Positions 26,547-36,636 of a stretch of 64,000 bases of DNA are shown in pieces. Position numbers and translations under genes: made by a program. The stretch's first letter is position 1. Each line of letters begins with the position of its first letter. The notes under the pieces were generated by a model. That model was given only the letters and a program-made list of their open reading frames with translations, was not told the origin of the DNA and did no database searches. Source of the stretch: JBCCCJ01 sp039029315 (lineage in GTDB: Bacteria > Bacteroidota > Bacteroidia > J057); NCBI GenBank assembly GCA_039029315.1, contig JBCCGK010000070.1, forward strand, positions 1-64,000. The letters run 5' to 3'.

Positions 26547-27563
26547 TCAAGGATTAAACTCAGCCACATACTCCTCTCCTGTCTCCAGATGCATAAAGGC
26601 GGCTTGCACATCTCTAAAGCGTGTGATCGCTGTCCCAGGCTTCAACTCTACTGTCCACTTCTGCATCACCAACCACTGCCCATCTGAGGAGATGACTGGA
26701 AATTTGTAATAATAGTTCCAGCAGTCATGGGCATAGAGGGTGCGCTCTGTTCCTGTCTCGATATCAAAGACAAAAATCCGCCAGGGTAAGCCGTCCATCG
26801 GCATGCCCATCAGAACAAGTTTTTTATTATCAGGACTCCATGCGGTCCAACTTGGGTGCCTTAGGGCAGTCCGAAGAGGATAGAAGATATTGGTGTGAAA
26901 ATCTTTATAGCCAAAAACGCTATCCCTAACCAGAGAAATATAACGAAAGTTAGCCGAAACTCCTGGAGTTGGAAAGTTTGGCATAGGCAAGCTATCGATG
27001 ATATTTCCTTGTTCATCCAGGATTTTTGCATTGTGCCCTTCTTGTCCTACAAGGATTCTGGTACCAGAGCTATCCCACATAGGATGTCGATATTGTTCGG
27101 ATGAATTCTCTGATTTGATGAGCAATTGAAGACTGTCTCCATTGCTTTTGACTTTCCAGATTCCCAAGGGATGTCGATCCAACACAATCCAATCTTTTAT
27201 GCTCCAGTCTGCGACTTGATGAATGTATTCAACCACCATATTTGTCTCTCCAGTTTCAAGGTTCAGACGAAAAAGATTAAACCCTGCAGAAGGATAAGGA
27301 CTATACGCATACAGGATTTCTCTGGCATCCATAGGATTAAATCGAACCATATAGACCAAATCATCATCCCATTCTTCAGGACAAGCGATATTGCAGTTTC
27401 TCAGGGCATATTCCCTGCATGAATCATCCTGAAAAAAGATCGAATGATCAGGGCCGATTTCCAGGCGCGGGATTCCCGCTCTCGGCTGGATGGGTCCAGG
27501 AGCTTGTGGTTTACAGGCCCAGATGAGGAGAATGGGGAGGAGGAAGATATAGGAATGGTTCAT
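26547..27563 (-). CDS. TolB-like beta-propeller lipoprotein
   Basis: 338 residues. A lipoprotein signal peptide ends in LLIWAC (Cys ~17), then Pro-rich KPQAPGPIQP. The rest is propeller-like with WD40/TolB-type blades: RHPMWDSSGTRILVG, HPSWTAWSPDNKKLVLMG and KFPVISSDGQWLVMQ. Cysteines in SCREYALRNCNIACPEEW may form disulfides. Its ATG overlaps the subtilase stop by 4 bp (27560-27563), so the two are one operon. A binding or recognition partner of the protease is a reasonable but untested idea. Confidence 0.8.
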   Translation of the reverse strand: MNHSYIFLLPILLIWACKPQAPGPIQPRAGIPRLEIGPDHSIFFQDDSCREYALRNCNIACPEEWDDDLVYMVRFNPMDAREILYAYSPYPSAGFNLFRLNLETGETNMVVEYIHQVADWSIKDWIVLDRHPLGIWKVKSNGDSLQLLIKSENSSEQYRHPMWDSSGTRILVGQEGHNAKILDEQGNIIDSLPMPNFPTPGVSANFRYISLVRDSVFGYKDFHTNIFYPLRTALRHPSWTAWSPDNKKLVLMGMPMDGLPWRIFVFDIETGTERTLYAHDCWNYYYKFPVISSDGQWLVMQKWTVELKPGTAITRFRDVQAAFMHLETGEEYVAEFNP

Positions 27564-30500
27564 TGTTTGATCAGTTTTTGGTGATATTGTCTATTGCCAA
27601 TATGGAGTTGTACAAGGTACATGCCTGATGGAAGGACATCCAAATGTATGGCCTGTCGATGAAGACCTTGAGTGTTGGATTCTGCGGCTTGCGAGATCAG
27701 CTTTTGTCCTGCCAGATTGACAATGTATATCTCTGTCAATTCAGGACGGCTTAATTCGTATTGAATATACACTTGGTTGGCAGTTGGATTGGGATAGAGC
27801 TGGAAAGAAAAGAGGTCTTCTGATACGCCATCATTGTCTACGCCCATCGGATCTTCTACCAGTAAAGAATAGGTCATTTGGGGAGAAACATTGGCTCCCT
27901 CAGGAATGACATAAGTCTGGCCCCCTGTGCTGAGTTCAAAATAATAGCCCTCTACGGTTGCCTGATTGATGTCCGCAGTCAAGCTGATCTGATCCTCTGG
28001 CTCAATGGGAATGGTTCCTGTTCCTGAAGGATAATGCCAAAGATTGGATGCGCTGTTTCGAGGCCAATATCCTGGACGAACACTGTCAATGACAATTAAA
28101 CTGGCACTTGGATTGAGCTGGTGGCTGACAGTAGAACTATATTTGTATACGCTCACATTGTTATAGACTCCTTTGCCAATCACTGTTCCTGAAGAAGGAA
28201 GCTCATAGTCATCTAATAATTCAATATCTACCCCGGTGTTCAGCAATTGAGCAGTGGATGCCTGGGGTTGACTCTTAAAATGCAGAACAGCTCTTGGCCC
28301 TCTTTCTACTAATTTGATCGATTCGAGTGCATTGAGTATGCCCCAGCCGGAATCATCATCATAGCCAGGGAAAGCTAATTGAATGCTATCTGGTACAAGT
28401 TTAAAATAGATTTTATCAGTCGCTCCATATTCGAGTAAATGTTCAGCATCTTCCTGAGACAAGTTGATATTGGTATAACTTTCCAGTAGCGCAACGACTC
28501 CAGCAGCATGGGCAGCACTGGCAGAGGTCCTGCCAAAATAATCATAAGTAAAGCTTGGTAGGGTTCCCAATGTTCGGATCAGATCAAACTCTCCTGCAAA
28601 AGGAGGATAAGGGGCTGTACGCTTACTTGGTGCAAGCAGATCCATGTCCAAGGCATAGTATGAAACAAAATCGTCGGAAAGATTACCCCCATACCCTTCG
28701 CGTATTCCATCTTCATTTGCTCCTCCAACACTTATTCCCCAATCATCCCGATAAGTGGCTGGATAAGAAGGCGCATCGGGATCATTTAGCGTCTGATTTC
28801 CCCAAGCTTCATCGTGATTCCCTCGTGAGTTGATCATGATGATCCCGGATTTGTAGGCCAATCGAACACATTCTTTCAGTGCTGCAACATCAGCCGGGTC
28901 CAATTCAAAATAGGAAATCGTGGCATCCCACTCTGTTTCGAGAGAATAGGTCCAGCTATTGTTCATGATGTCAAATAGAGGAGAGGTATTGGGACCGCCA
29001 GTCGCTGCCAGCGAAAAGGCACGACAAGCAGCATCAATGGGAATTTTGCCAAACTGATCTGAAATGATCATCGGAAGCACATGTACGCCTTCCGCACTGT
29101 CGCTATCTATATCGCCTCCTGCAATGCCTGAGATGCCTGTAGCATTGTTTCGAAGCGCAGCAATGATCCCGGCAGCCTTGGTTCCATGATCATGGTTGAA
29201 CGCTCCCGCGGAGTTTACCGTTGTCGCTGGATTATTCAGACAATCAAATCCAGGATCAACAACAGAGCCTTCAATCCCTCCATAACTTCCATCTCCCTTC
29301 AAGTCAGGATGATTGGCCTTGATGCCTGAATCCATGATCCCAACTCTGACCGATGCTTTGCCCTTAGGATGTGTTCCCATAAAATTCCAGGCTTCTCCAA
29401 CAAAAATATGACCATCATCGAAATTAATGCCTGTTACGCAATCATCTCCCCGCAGAGATCTTTGCTCAGCCCAAAGTGGATCGTTGGGATTTCCGGTTGG
29501 ACTTGCCGTCCAATTAGGAGAAGCAAAGCGGATCTTTTCTTTGGATATGCTATTCAACGAATCTGCCCAATCCAGTTCGGTTTGCCCACTTCTTGTAGGA
29601 GGAATGGCTTCTTGTATCCGCAAAACAAATGTGGCCCACAATGGAGGAATCCGGAAAGTCTCTCCAGATCGGGAGATGCCATGCGTATCAGAACTTGTCA
29701 AATGTGGATGAACTTTAAAGGCGATCCAATCTCCCAGATTTCCACCTGCTTGAAGTTTGTCGTCCATTTCATTGATCAAGTTCGGATCTGTAATGATGTC
29801 ATCCATGGAGGCAAATGTCAGATGTTGCGCATCCACAAATCCTGAATCCACGAGCTGTGGTGAGAATCGAATCAAGAGTTCGTTTTTTATTTGCAAAGCA
29901 TTCCCCGAACTGCCATAGACCACCGATAAATCTCTGTCCAATCGTTCATACTTCAGATTCAAATATCTCTCCTGACCTACTACGATGGTGATTCCCCCAA
30001 CAAATACCTCTCCCCAGGCGTTGAGGGCCAGGGTTAAGGGATGTTCTCCTGGCAGACTTGAATGGATATAGTTTTGTTGCCATTTGGTCTTGCCCTCAGC
30101 GTCCAGGCCCATCGTAACAATTTCCGTCTCAACGAGCCCATATCGCTCCCCCAACACAATTACCTCTCCATCACTATCAAGCATCACACGCTTGGCTACA
30201 CCCTGCTGCCCTGGTTCCGAAGGTGGCAAACTCCTCTCCCAAAGCAGTGTGCCAGAAGCATCGTATTTGATCAGCTTGAATCGCTGATTCCCGCTGGCAT
30301 CGCTCTCATACCCTGCCACATAAACATTGCCCTGAGCATCCACATCAATGCTCAGACCAGCATCATCTACACCAGACAGGCCATGCGTCTGCGACCAGAC
30401 AAGCTGAAAAGCTGTGTCCAGTTTGATCGTCAGCATATCATAGCTGCTGCCACTGCTTGAGGCTGCCCCTGTGATGTAGAGATTGCCCGATCCATCTTGT

Positions 30501-31225
30501 ACCAGATCTGCTGGCTTGTCCAAACCAATGCCGGGACTGGGATCAACATAGGTCTTGCTCAATGTCCCATCCGTCTCATAATTCAGGCTCACATAATCCC
30601 AATCAGCCGTGCTCTCTCCACTGCCTCCTGTGATCAGCAATTCCCCTTCCAAACTATAGATCAGCTTGGCGGCGATATCCTCATAGCCCAATCGGTCATA
30701 TCGATCCAGCCACTGAAACTGCCCTTCTGAGTCCAGACAGATAGTTACTATATCCTGGCCTGTGCCATTGCCTTCACTACTTCCCGTAAGGTAGACAAAA
30801 CCGTCTGGGTCCAGGACGATAGAACTTGGAACGTCTTCGCCCTGAGCAGGTCCGTCATAGAGATAAGACCAGAGGAATTGTCCTTCGACATCAAAGCGAA
30901 GCACCAGATAATCGGCATCTGAAGTGCTATCACTCATGCTAGCTGCGCAGACCAGAATCTCATCCTCCGCTGTCAGGGCCAGATCGATCCCAAATTCCTC
31001 ACTCAATCCTGTATGATGATAGGTTTGTTGCCAAAGAACCTGTCCGTCAGGATCATAACGGGTGAGCAAAACATCTGCATGCCCAACGCTGCTGATCGTA
31101 TGGCCCAGGCTAATCAAGCTGCCATCAGACCTTAGAGCTGATGCCGCCCATTCTTTATCTGGCAGGGGCAGGCCAGTCGTGGTGCTCCAACTGCTGTTCA
31201 CAAGCGTCTGAGCAAGGCCCATCAT
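27560..31225 (-). CDS. T9SS-exported subtilisin-like (S8) protease with beta-propeller N-domain
   Basis: 1221 residues from ATG 31225. Residues ~1-420 are SBBP-type blades (DPDGFVYLTGSSEG; DGSGNLYITGAAS; DAQGNVYVAGYES). The S8 catalytic domain follows: Asp in GIMDSGIKANHPDL (~630), His in HDHGTKAAGI (~677), Ser in GRTSASAAHAAGV (~900). The T9SS type A sorting domain begins FQLYPNPTANQVYIQY and ends YHQKLIKQ. The annotated start leaves no signal peptide. The missing one (RIILFSGLFLFSMMGLAQ) lies in frame just upstream but is separated from any start codon by a C8 tract (31262-31269); see findings. Extracellular protease, substrate unknown. Confidence 0.92.
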   Translation of the reverse strand: MMGLAQTLVNSSWSTTTGLPLPDKEWAASALRSDGSLISLGHTISSVGHADVLLTRYDPDGQVLWQQTYHHTGLSEEFGIDLALTAEDEILVCAASMSDSTSDADYLVLRFDVEGQFLWSYLYDGPAQGEDVPSSIVLDPDGFVYLTGSSEGNGTGQDIVTICLDSEGQFQWLDRYDRLGYEDIAAKLIYSLEGELLITGGSGESTADWDYVSLNYETDGTLSKTYVDPSPGIGLDKPADLVQDGSGNLYITGAASSSGSSYDMLTIKLDTAFQLVWSQTHGLSGVDDAGLSIDVDAQGNVYVAGYESDASGNQRFKLIKYDASGTLLWERSLPPSEPGQQGVAKRVMLDSDGEVIVLGERYGLVETEIVTMGLDAEGKTKWQQNYIHSSLPGEHPLTLALNAWGEVFVGGITIVVGQERYLNLKYERLDRDLSVVYGSSGNALQIKNELLIRFSPQLVDSGFVDAQHLTFASMDDIITDPNLINEMDDKLQAGGNLGDWIAFKVHPHLTSSDTHGISRSGETFRIPPLWATFVLRIQEAIPPTRSGQTELDWADSLNSISKEKIRFASPNWTASPTGNPNDPLWAEQRSLRGDDCVTGINFDDGHIFVGEAWNFMGTHPKGKASVRVGIMDSGIKANHPDLKGDGSYGGIEGSVVDPGFDCLNNPATTVNSAGAFNHDHGTKAAGIIAALRNNATGISGIAGGDIDSDSAEGVHVLPMIISDQFGKIPIDAACRAFSLAATGGPNTSPLFDIMNNSWTYSLETEWDATISYFELDPADVAALKECVRLAYKSGIIMINSRGNHDEAWGNQTLNDPDAPSYPATYRDDWGISVGGANEDGIREGYGGNLSDDFVSYYALDMDLLAPSKRTAPYPPFAGEFDLIRTLGTLPSFTYDYFGRTSASAAHAAGVVALLESYTNINLSQEDAEHLLEYGATDKIYFKLVPDSIQLAFPGYDDDSGWGILNALESIKLVERGPRAVLHFKSQPQASTAQLLNTGVDIELLDDYELPSSGTVIGKGVYNNVSVYKYSSTVSHQLNPSASLIVIDSVRPGYWPRNSASNLWHYPSGTGTIPIEPEDQISLTADINQATVEGYYFELSTGGQTYVIPEGANVSPQMTYSLLVEDPMGVDNDGVSEDLFSFQLYPNPTANQVYIQYELSRPELTEIYIVNLAGQKLISQAAESNTQGLHRQAIHLDVLPSGMYLVQLHIGNRQYHQKLIKQ

Positions 31226-31480
31226 CGAGAAGAGAAATAGTCCTGAAAATAAAATAATTCTGGGGGGGGAAGCACTTTAGAGTTGGTTTCTGATTTAAAA
31301 AAGGAGACAACAAGCTCCTGCCCAGCCTTCATGGTGGAAATGAATAACAGTCGCGACATGTAGAAAAAATGTTGGTTGTGTGAGTATTAAGCTTGTATTG
31401 GCATCCTTGATGGAAGATAGGCATTCATCAACTCTTGTCCAAAACAAATCTCAAGCATGCTGAACTCCAAAAGACAATAG

Positions 31481-31535
31481 CGAAGGATTGAATGTTTAGC
31501 TACATTTGCTTTTCATTCAATCCTTCGTTCTTTTT
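31481..31535 (+). terminator. Terminator with no obvious upstream gene
   Basis: Perfect 14-bp stem CGAAGGATTGAATG (31481-31494) / CATTCAATCCTTCG (31514-31527), 19-nt loop, then TTCTTTTTT. It works on the + strand, yet the nearest gene to the left is on the other strand. It may close a short unannotated + transcript from 31280-31480, or guard rsmI from antisense read-through. The rest of the 500-bp gap shows nothing else. Confidence 0.7.
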
Positions 31536-31730
31536 TACATTTTACTTGTAACCTTATGCAAATCAAGCGTTGAATTCATTCACAATCTTGATCTTGAGTT
31601 TGGCACTTGTGTTTGAGTTTCACTCTTGGTCATTGCAAAGCAATAGGACCGAATAAAACCAGAAGATTTCAGCCATCAAGCCTTGATTCGCCAATCCATT
31701 ACCCCTTCACACCCAACATCCCTCCCAACA

Positions 31731-32405
31731 GTGCCTAAAATCACCCTCGTTCCGACCCCGATTGGTAATCTTGAGGACATCACTCTGAGAGCGCTCAAAG
31801 TACTCAAGGAAGCCGATTTGATCGCAGCAGAAGACACACGCACCTCAGGCATTCTGTTGAAACACTATGATATTGATACGCCCAAGGTCGCCCTCCACCA
31901 GCACAATGAGCACAACCGGGTCCCTCAACTCATCACTCAAATCCAGGAAGAAGATCTTCATCTCGCAGTCATCAGCGATGCAGGAAGTCCTGGCATTTCA
32001 GATCCAGGCTTTCTTCTTGTAAGAGAAGCGATCAAGCAGGGAATAGAGGTTTCGGCCTTACCAGGTCCCACAGCCTGTATCCCGGCACTTCTAAATAGTG
32101 GATTCCCTTGCGACCGATTTGTCTTCGAAGGATTTCTCCCAATCAAGAAAGGTCGGCAAACGCGTATGCGATCCCTCGAAGACGAAAGTCGAACCATGAT
32201 TTTTTATGAGTCTCCACATCGTTTGCACAAAACACTTCGTCAGTTCATCGATGTATTTGGCGAAGAAAGAGCCGTATCCGTCAGTCGAGAGCTCACCAAG
32301 ATCTATGAAGAACAAATCAGAGGAAGTCTTGCAGAAGTCGCAGAACATTTCTCACAGGGCAAGATAAAAGGAGAGATCGTCATTGTTTTGGCTGGAAAAA
32401 GCTGA
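31731..32405 (+). CDS. rsmI: 16S rRNA 2'-O-methyltransferase RsmI
   Basis: 224 residues from GTG 31731 (V/MPKITLVPTPIGNLEDIT), the usual RsmI beginning; a TTG at 31683 would add 16 residues not found in the family. It methylates the ribose of C1402 in 16S rRNA. Signature stretches: LVPTPIGNLEDITLRAL, AAEDTRTSGILL, ISDAGSPGISDPG, LPGPTACIPALL, FYESPHRLHKTL and SRELTKIYEE. Full-length catalytic part; it ends soon after the core (VIVLAGKS), like other short members. 86 bp before suhB, possibly one transcript. Confidence 0.93.
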   Translation: MPKITLVPTPIGNLEDITLRALKVLKEADLIAAEDTRTSGILLKHYDIDTPKVALHQHNEHNRVPQLITQIQEEDLHLAVISDAGSPGISDPGFLLVREAIKQGIEVSALPGPTACIPALLNSGFPCDRFVFEGFLPIKKGRQTRMRSLEDESRTMIFYESPHRLHKTLRQFIDVFGEERAVSVSRELTKIYEEQIRGSLAEVAEHFSQGKIKGEIVIVLAGKS

Positions 32406-32491
32406 CAATTTGGCATCTCAACTCTCTCTCTTCCGTAATTAAGGCGTGAGACATTTGAATGGAATACAAATTGGGACAAGAATCTAACAAC

Positions 32492-33331
32492 ATGGAATCA
32501 ACCAACAAATCCATCGATCTAGACCACCTGGACCAGGAACTTCAGCAAAGTATCCGCAAGGCAGGAGAATTTGCAGTCAAAGAGTTTCGGCGATTTTCAT
32601 TCAATCAGGTCGAATTCAAGGCAGAGAATGACCCTTTCACCTTTGTGGATGTTTCTGTAGAAAATATGCTCACAGAAGCCTGTTCCAGATTGATTCCAGG
32701 ATCGGGCTTTATCACAGAAGAGTCTGATGATCAAGTCAGTCAAAATGAATATGTCTGGATCATCGACCCCATAGACGGAACGACCAACTTCACACACGGA
32801 GTCCCGCATTTCAGCATCAGTCTCGCCCTGCAAAAAGATCAAAAATTGATCCTTGGGTATGTGTACGAACCTGTCCACCAGGAAATGTTTCGCGCTGAAA
32901 AAGGCAAAGGAGCCAGTCTGAATGGCGAGCCCATATCCGTGAGCGAGATTTCTTCGATCCAATCTAGCCTGATCGCCACAGGCTTCCCCTATGCCAATCA
33001 TCCCTGGCGCAAAGAATATGTATCCCTCATCATGCAGGTGATGGACAAAGCCAATGGGCTCCGAAGAATGGGAAGTGCAGCCCTTGATCTGGCATATGTT
33101 GCCTGTGGGAGATACGAGGCTTACTTTGAATATAAAATCAATCCATATGACGTTGCTGCCGGAGCACTCCTTGTGCTGGAGGCAGGAGGAATGGTCACAG
33201 ACTTTACAGGCGACCAGGATTTTCTTTTTAAACGCAAAATAGTTTCGACCAATGGTCGGATTCAGGAACAACTTATGGCGCTTATTCAAGAATCAGATCT
33301 TGGCCGTCATGATGTTGTTGGAAATGTGTAA
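32492..33331 (+). CDS. suhB: Inositol monophosphatase family protein
   Basis: 279 residues from ATG 32492; an in-frame ATG at 32459 would give 290. The later start is favoured because a near-consensus -7 box (GACATTTG, 32450-32457) ends 1 nt before the earlier ATG, which would put the transcription start inside that extension. Metal/phosphate motifs are complete: EESDD, DPIDGTTNFTHG and NPYDVAAGALLVLEAGG. It acts on inositol monophosphate or related sugar phosphates; SuhB-type members also affect rRNA processing. The stop codon overlaps the secA promoter box. Confidence 0.9.
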   Translation: MESTNKSIDLDHLDQELQQSIRKAGEFAVKEFRRFSFNQVEFKAENDPFTFVDVSVENMLTEACSRLIPGSGFITEESDDQVSQNEYVWIIDPIDGTTNFTHGVPHFSISLALQKDQKLILGYVYEPVHQEMFRAEKGKGASLNGEPISVSEISSIQSSLIATGFPYANHPWRKEYVSLIMQVMDKANGLRRMGSAALDLAYVACGRYEAYFEYKINPYDVAAGALLVLEAGGMVTDFTGDQDFLFKRKIVSTNGRIQEQLMALIQESDLGRHDVVGNV

Positions 33332-33336
33332 CTTTG
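33329..33336 (+). promoter_or_regulatory. -7 promoter box of secA (TAACTTTG)
   Basis: Exact TAnnTTTG match that includes the suhB stop codon (TAA, 33329-33331). It is 21 nt before the secA ATG, giving a leader of ~15 nt. Confidence 0.5.
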
Positions 33337-33357
33337 AAAACCAAGAGTTGAACGATA

Positions 33358-36300
33358 ATGAAAAATCTTCTTAAAGCGATTTTCCCTTCCAAGAAGGACA
33401 AGGATCTCAAAGAACTCATGCCGTATGTGCATCAGGTCAATGAGGAATATGCCAAGCTTACAGGCCTGTCAGATGATGAGTTGAGGGCAAAAACAGTTGA
33501 ATTCAAAGAGCGTATTCAAACTCATACGGCTGATATTCGAGCCGAAATTGATGAACTGAAAACAGAGGCAGAAGGGACCGTAGATGTGCAGGACAAAGAC
33601 CTGGTCTATCAGAAAGTAGATGAGCGGACAAAGGTGCACTATGAGCAGATCGATGAAATTCTGGCCCAATTGATTCCAGAAGCCTTCGCTGTAGTGAAGG
33701 AGACAGCCCGTAGACTCACCGAACATGGCCAACTCACTGTCCAGGCCAATGAATATGATCAAAAGCTGGCCAAAGATTATGACAGCATCAGCATCGAAGG
33801 AGACAAAGCTATTTGGAAAAACTCCTGGACAGCTGCAGATGCTACCATTGATTGGGCAATGATTCATTATGATGTACAGCTGATTGGAGGGGCAGTCCTG
33901 CATCAAGGCAAAATTGCGGAGATGGCAACAGGGGAAGGAAAAACGCTGGTTGCGACCTTGCCTGTCTATCTCAATGCCCTGACAGGTCTTGGTGTGCATG
34001 TAGTTACCGTCAATAGCTATCTGGCTAGGAGGGATGCAGAATGGAATGCTCCGATCTACCGATTCCACGGCATGACTGTCGCCTGTATTGACCTGTACAA
34101 GCCCAACTCTGATGAGCGACGGCAAGCGTATATGTCTGACATCATCTACGGAACCAATAATGAGTTTGGCTTTGATTACCTCCGGGACAATATGACCACC
34201 TATCCCGAGCATCTTGTCCAACAAAAACATTATTACGCCATCATTGATGAGATTGACTCTGTCCTGATTGATGAAGCACGAACGCCATTGATCATTTCAG
34301 GTCCGGTTCCTCGTGGGGATAAGCACGAATACAATGAACTCAAGCCACGGATCGATCGCCTTGTCAAAAAACAACGGACGCTGACCAACAATTTGCTCAG
34401 TGAGGCCAAAAGAAAAATTGAACAAGGAGACAATGAAGAAGGAGGTCTGGCTTTGTTTCGAGCATTCAGAGGAAACCCCAAAAATACAGCCCTGATTCGT
34501 TTTCTGGGAGAAACCGGCATGAAAGCTGTTCTGAATAAAACAGAAGCCTTCTATATGCAGGATAACTCCAAGAACATGCATATAGCCGATGATGAATTGT
34601 ACTTCACCATCGATCAGAAAAACAACCAGATTCAAATGACCGACAAAGGTCGGGAATTGATTTCACAAGCGGGAGAAGATTCCGAGTTGTTCGTTCTGCC
34701 AGATATCACCAGCCTTTTCTCAGAAATTGAGGGAGATCAGGAGATGGATGATGATGAAAAGCTGAAAAGAAAGGATGAACTGGCCATTGACTATGCAGAA
34801 AAATCAGAGCGACTCCATGCCATACAGCAGCTATTGAAGGCCTATACACTCTTCCAGCGAGAGGACGAATACATTGTTCAGGACGGCAAGGTTGTCATTG
34901 TAGATGAGCAAACGGGACGTCCCATGCCTGGACGACGATTTTCTGATGGTCTTCACCAAGCGATTGAAGCAAAAGAGAACGTAAAAGTAGAAGCTGCCAC
35001 ACAGACATTCGCGACAGTAACTCTTCAAAACTACTTCCGAATGTACCACAAGCTCGCCGGGATGACCGGAACAGCAGAAACGGAGGAGGCAGAATTTCAT
35101 GAAGTATACAAGTTGGAGGTAGTCGTCATACCAACCAACAGACCCATCGCAAGAGATGACAGGGAGGATTTGGTTTACAAATCCAAGCGAGAAAAATACA
35201 ATGCTGTCATCGACGAGATCGAAGTTCTCAGGGACGCCGGACAGCCAGTATTGGTCGGGACCCGATCTGTCGAGGTATCTGAGCTCCTGGGCAGAATGCT
35301 TCGCATGCGCAAGATCCCACACAAGGTCCTAAACGCAAAACATCACCAAAGTGAGTCCGAAATTGTTGCAGATGCAGGACAACCTGGCGCTGTAACCATT
35401 GCGACCAACATGGCCGGTCGTGGGACGGATATCAAACTCGGACCAGGTGTCAAGGATGCTGGCGGATTGGCCATTATCGGTACGGAGCGGCACGAATCCC
35501 GCCGAATTGACAGACAGTTGAGAGGGCGTTCCGGGAGACAGGGTGATCCGGGAGCATCTCAGTTTTATGTATCTCTGGAGGATGATTTGATGCGCCTCTT
35601 CGGGTCTGAGCGAATCTCAAAAGTCATGGACCGCATGGGGCTACAGGAAGGGGAAGTGATTCAGCACAAAATGATTTCCCGCTCCATCTCCAATGCCCAG
35701 CGTAAGGTCGAGCAAAATAACTTTGCCATGCGTAAGCGATTGTTGGAATATGATGATGTGATGAATGCACAGCGGGAAGTCATCTATACCAGACGGCGAA
35801 ATGCCCTATTTGGTGATCGCGTCAAGGTCGACCTTGACAATATGCTCTATGACTTCTGTGGGACGCTGATTGCTACCCACATTGACATGACAGATGCTGC
35901 TGGATTGCAATTGAGTGCTCTGAGATATCTGGGTGTTGATCCTCAAATCACAGAAGGGGATCTAAATGACGACAGTGAGGAGACACTGACTGAGCGCCTA
36001 TTCGAAAATGCCAAACGAGAATATAACCGCAAATCCTCCAGACTTGCAGAAACTCTCGCAAACGGTATCGCAAAAATCATGGAAGGCAATCCGCAGGATG
36101 AACGAATCCTGATTCCCTTCTCTGATGGAGCCAGCCAGCTCAGAATCATTGTGAATATGCAAGAGGCCGTCGATTCCAAAGGACAATTGGTCATTGATGA
36201 ACTCGAAAAGGTCGCAACACTTGCCATCATCGATGATAAGTGGAAGAAGCATCTGCGGGATATGGATGAATTGCGTACTTCTTCCCAGAATGCTGTCTTT

Positions 36301-36636
36301 GAGCAAAAAGATCCTCTCCTGGTCTACAAATTTGAATCATTTGAGTTGTTCCAACAGATGCTCAATGAAATCAACCAACGGGTTCTGACTCTTCTGTTCA
36401 AGGCGGATCTATTCGTCAGAGAACAACAAAACCGCAACATGGATAATAAGCGGAAGGATTTTAGCAAAATGAGTACCCGCCATAGCCAGGTCGAAAATGA
36501 GCGTAGGCAAAAAATGGAAGATGAAAAGCGCGTAATGGCTGCGACAGGTGCTGGACCGCAACGAAAATTGTCTAGAAGTGAGAGACGGGCACAAGAGCGA
36601 AAAGGCTCTGCCAAAAAGAAAAGAAAATTTAAATAA
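33358..36636 (+). CDS. secA: Preprotein translocase ATPase SecA
   Basis: 1092 residues, the length typical for Bacteroidota. It drives Sec-dependent export through SecYEG. Walker A lies in MATGEGKTLVATLP (~195) with QLIGGAVLHQGKIAEM before it; Walker B/DEAD-like is IDEIDSVLIDEARTPLI. Then come a phylum-type insertion (~330-460), TGTAETEEAEF, and the second nucleotide fold with ATNMAGRGTDIKLG and RQLRGRSGRQGDPG. The C-terminus is a basic tail (SRSERRAQERKGSAKKKRKF) with no Cys-rich zinc motif. All genes here with signal peptides depend on this step. Confidence 0.98.
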   Translation: MKNLLKAIFPSKKDKDLKELMPYVHQVNEEYAKLTGLSDDELRAKTVEFKERIQTHTADIRAEIDELKTEAEGTVDVQDKDLVYQKVDERTKVHYEQIDEILAQLIPEAFAVVKETARRLTEHGQLTVQANEYDQKLAKDYDSISIEGDKAIWKNSWTAADATIDWAMIHYDVQLIGGAVLHQGKIAEMATGEGKTLVATLPVYLNALTGLGVHVVTVNSYLARRDAEWNAPIYRFHGMTVACIDLYKPNSDERRQAYMSDIIYGTNNEFGFDYLRDNMTTYPEHLVQQKHYYAIIDEIDSVLIDEARTPLIISGPVPRGDKHEYNELKPRIDRLVKKQRTLTNNLLSEAKRKIEQGDNEEGGLALFRAFRGNPKNTALIRFLGETGMKAVLNKTEAFYMQDNSKNMHIADDELYFTIDQKNNQIQMTDKGRELISQAGEDSELFVLPDITSLFSEIEGDQEMDDDEKLKRKDELAIDYAEKSERLHAIQQLLKAYTLFQREDEYIVQDGKVVIVDEQTGRPMPGRRFSDGLHQAIEAKENVKVEAATQTFATVTLQNYFRMYHKLAGMTGTAETEEAEFHEVYKLEVVVIPTNRPIARDDREDLVYKSKREKYNAVIDEIEVLRDAGQPVLVGTRSVEVSELLGRMLRMRKIPHKVLNAKHHQSESEIVADAGQPGAVTIATNMAGRGTDIKLGPGVKDAGGLAIIGTERHESRRIDRQLRGRSGRQGDPGASQFYVSLEDDLMRLFGSERISKVMDRMGLQEGEVIQHKMISRSISNAQRKVEQNNFAMRKRLLEYDDVMNAQREVIYTRRRNALFGDRVKVDLDNMLYDFCGTLIATHIDMTDAAGLQLSALRYLGVDPQITEGDLNDDSEETLTERLFENAKREYNRKSSRLAETLANGIAKIMEGNPQDERILIPFSDGASQLRIIVNMQEAVDSKGQLVIDELEKVATLAIIDDKWKKHLRDMDELRTSSQNAVFEQKDPLLVYKFESFELFQQMLNEINQRVLTLLFKADLFVREQQNRNMDNKRKDFSKMSTRHSQVENERRQKMEDEKRVMAATGAGPQRKLSRSERRAQERKGSAKKKRKFK

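Noticed and set aside
32597..34230. Long reverse-strand frames opposite suhB and secA
   Set aside because: Both fall within genes with complete family signatures; the frames are by-products of codon bias.
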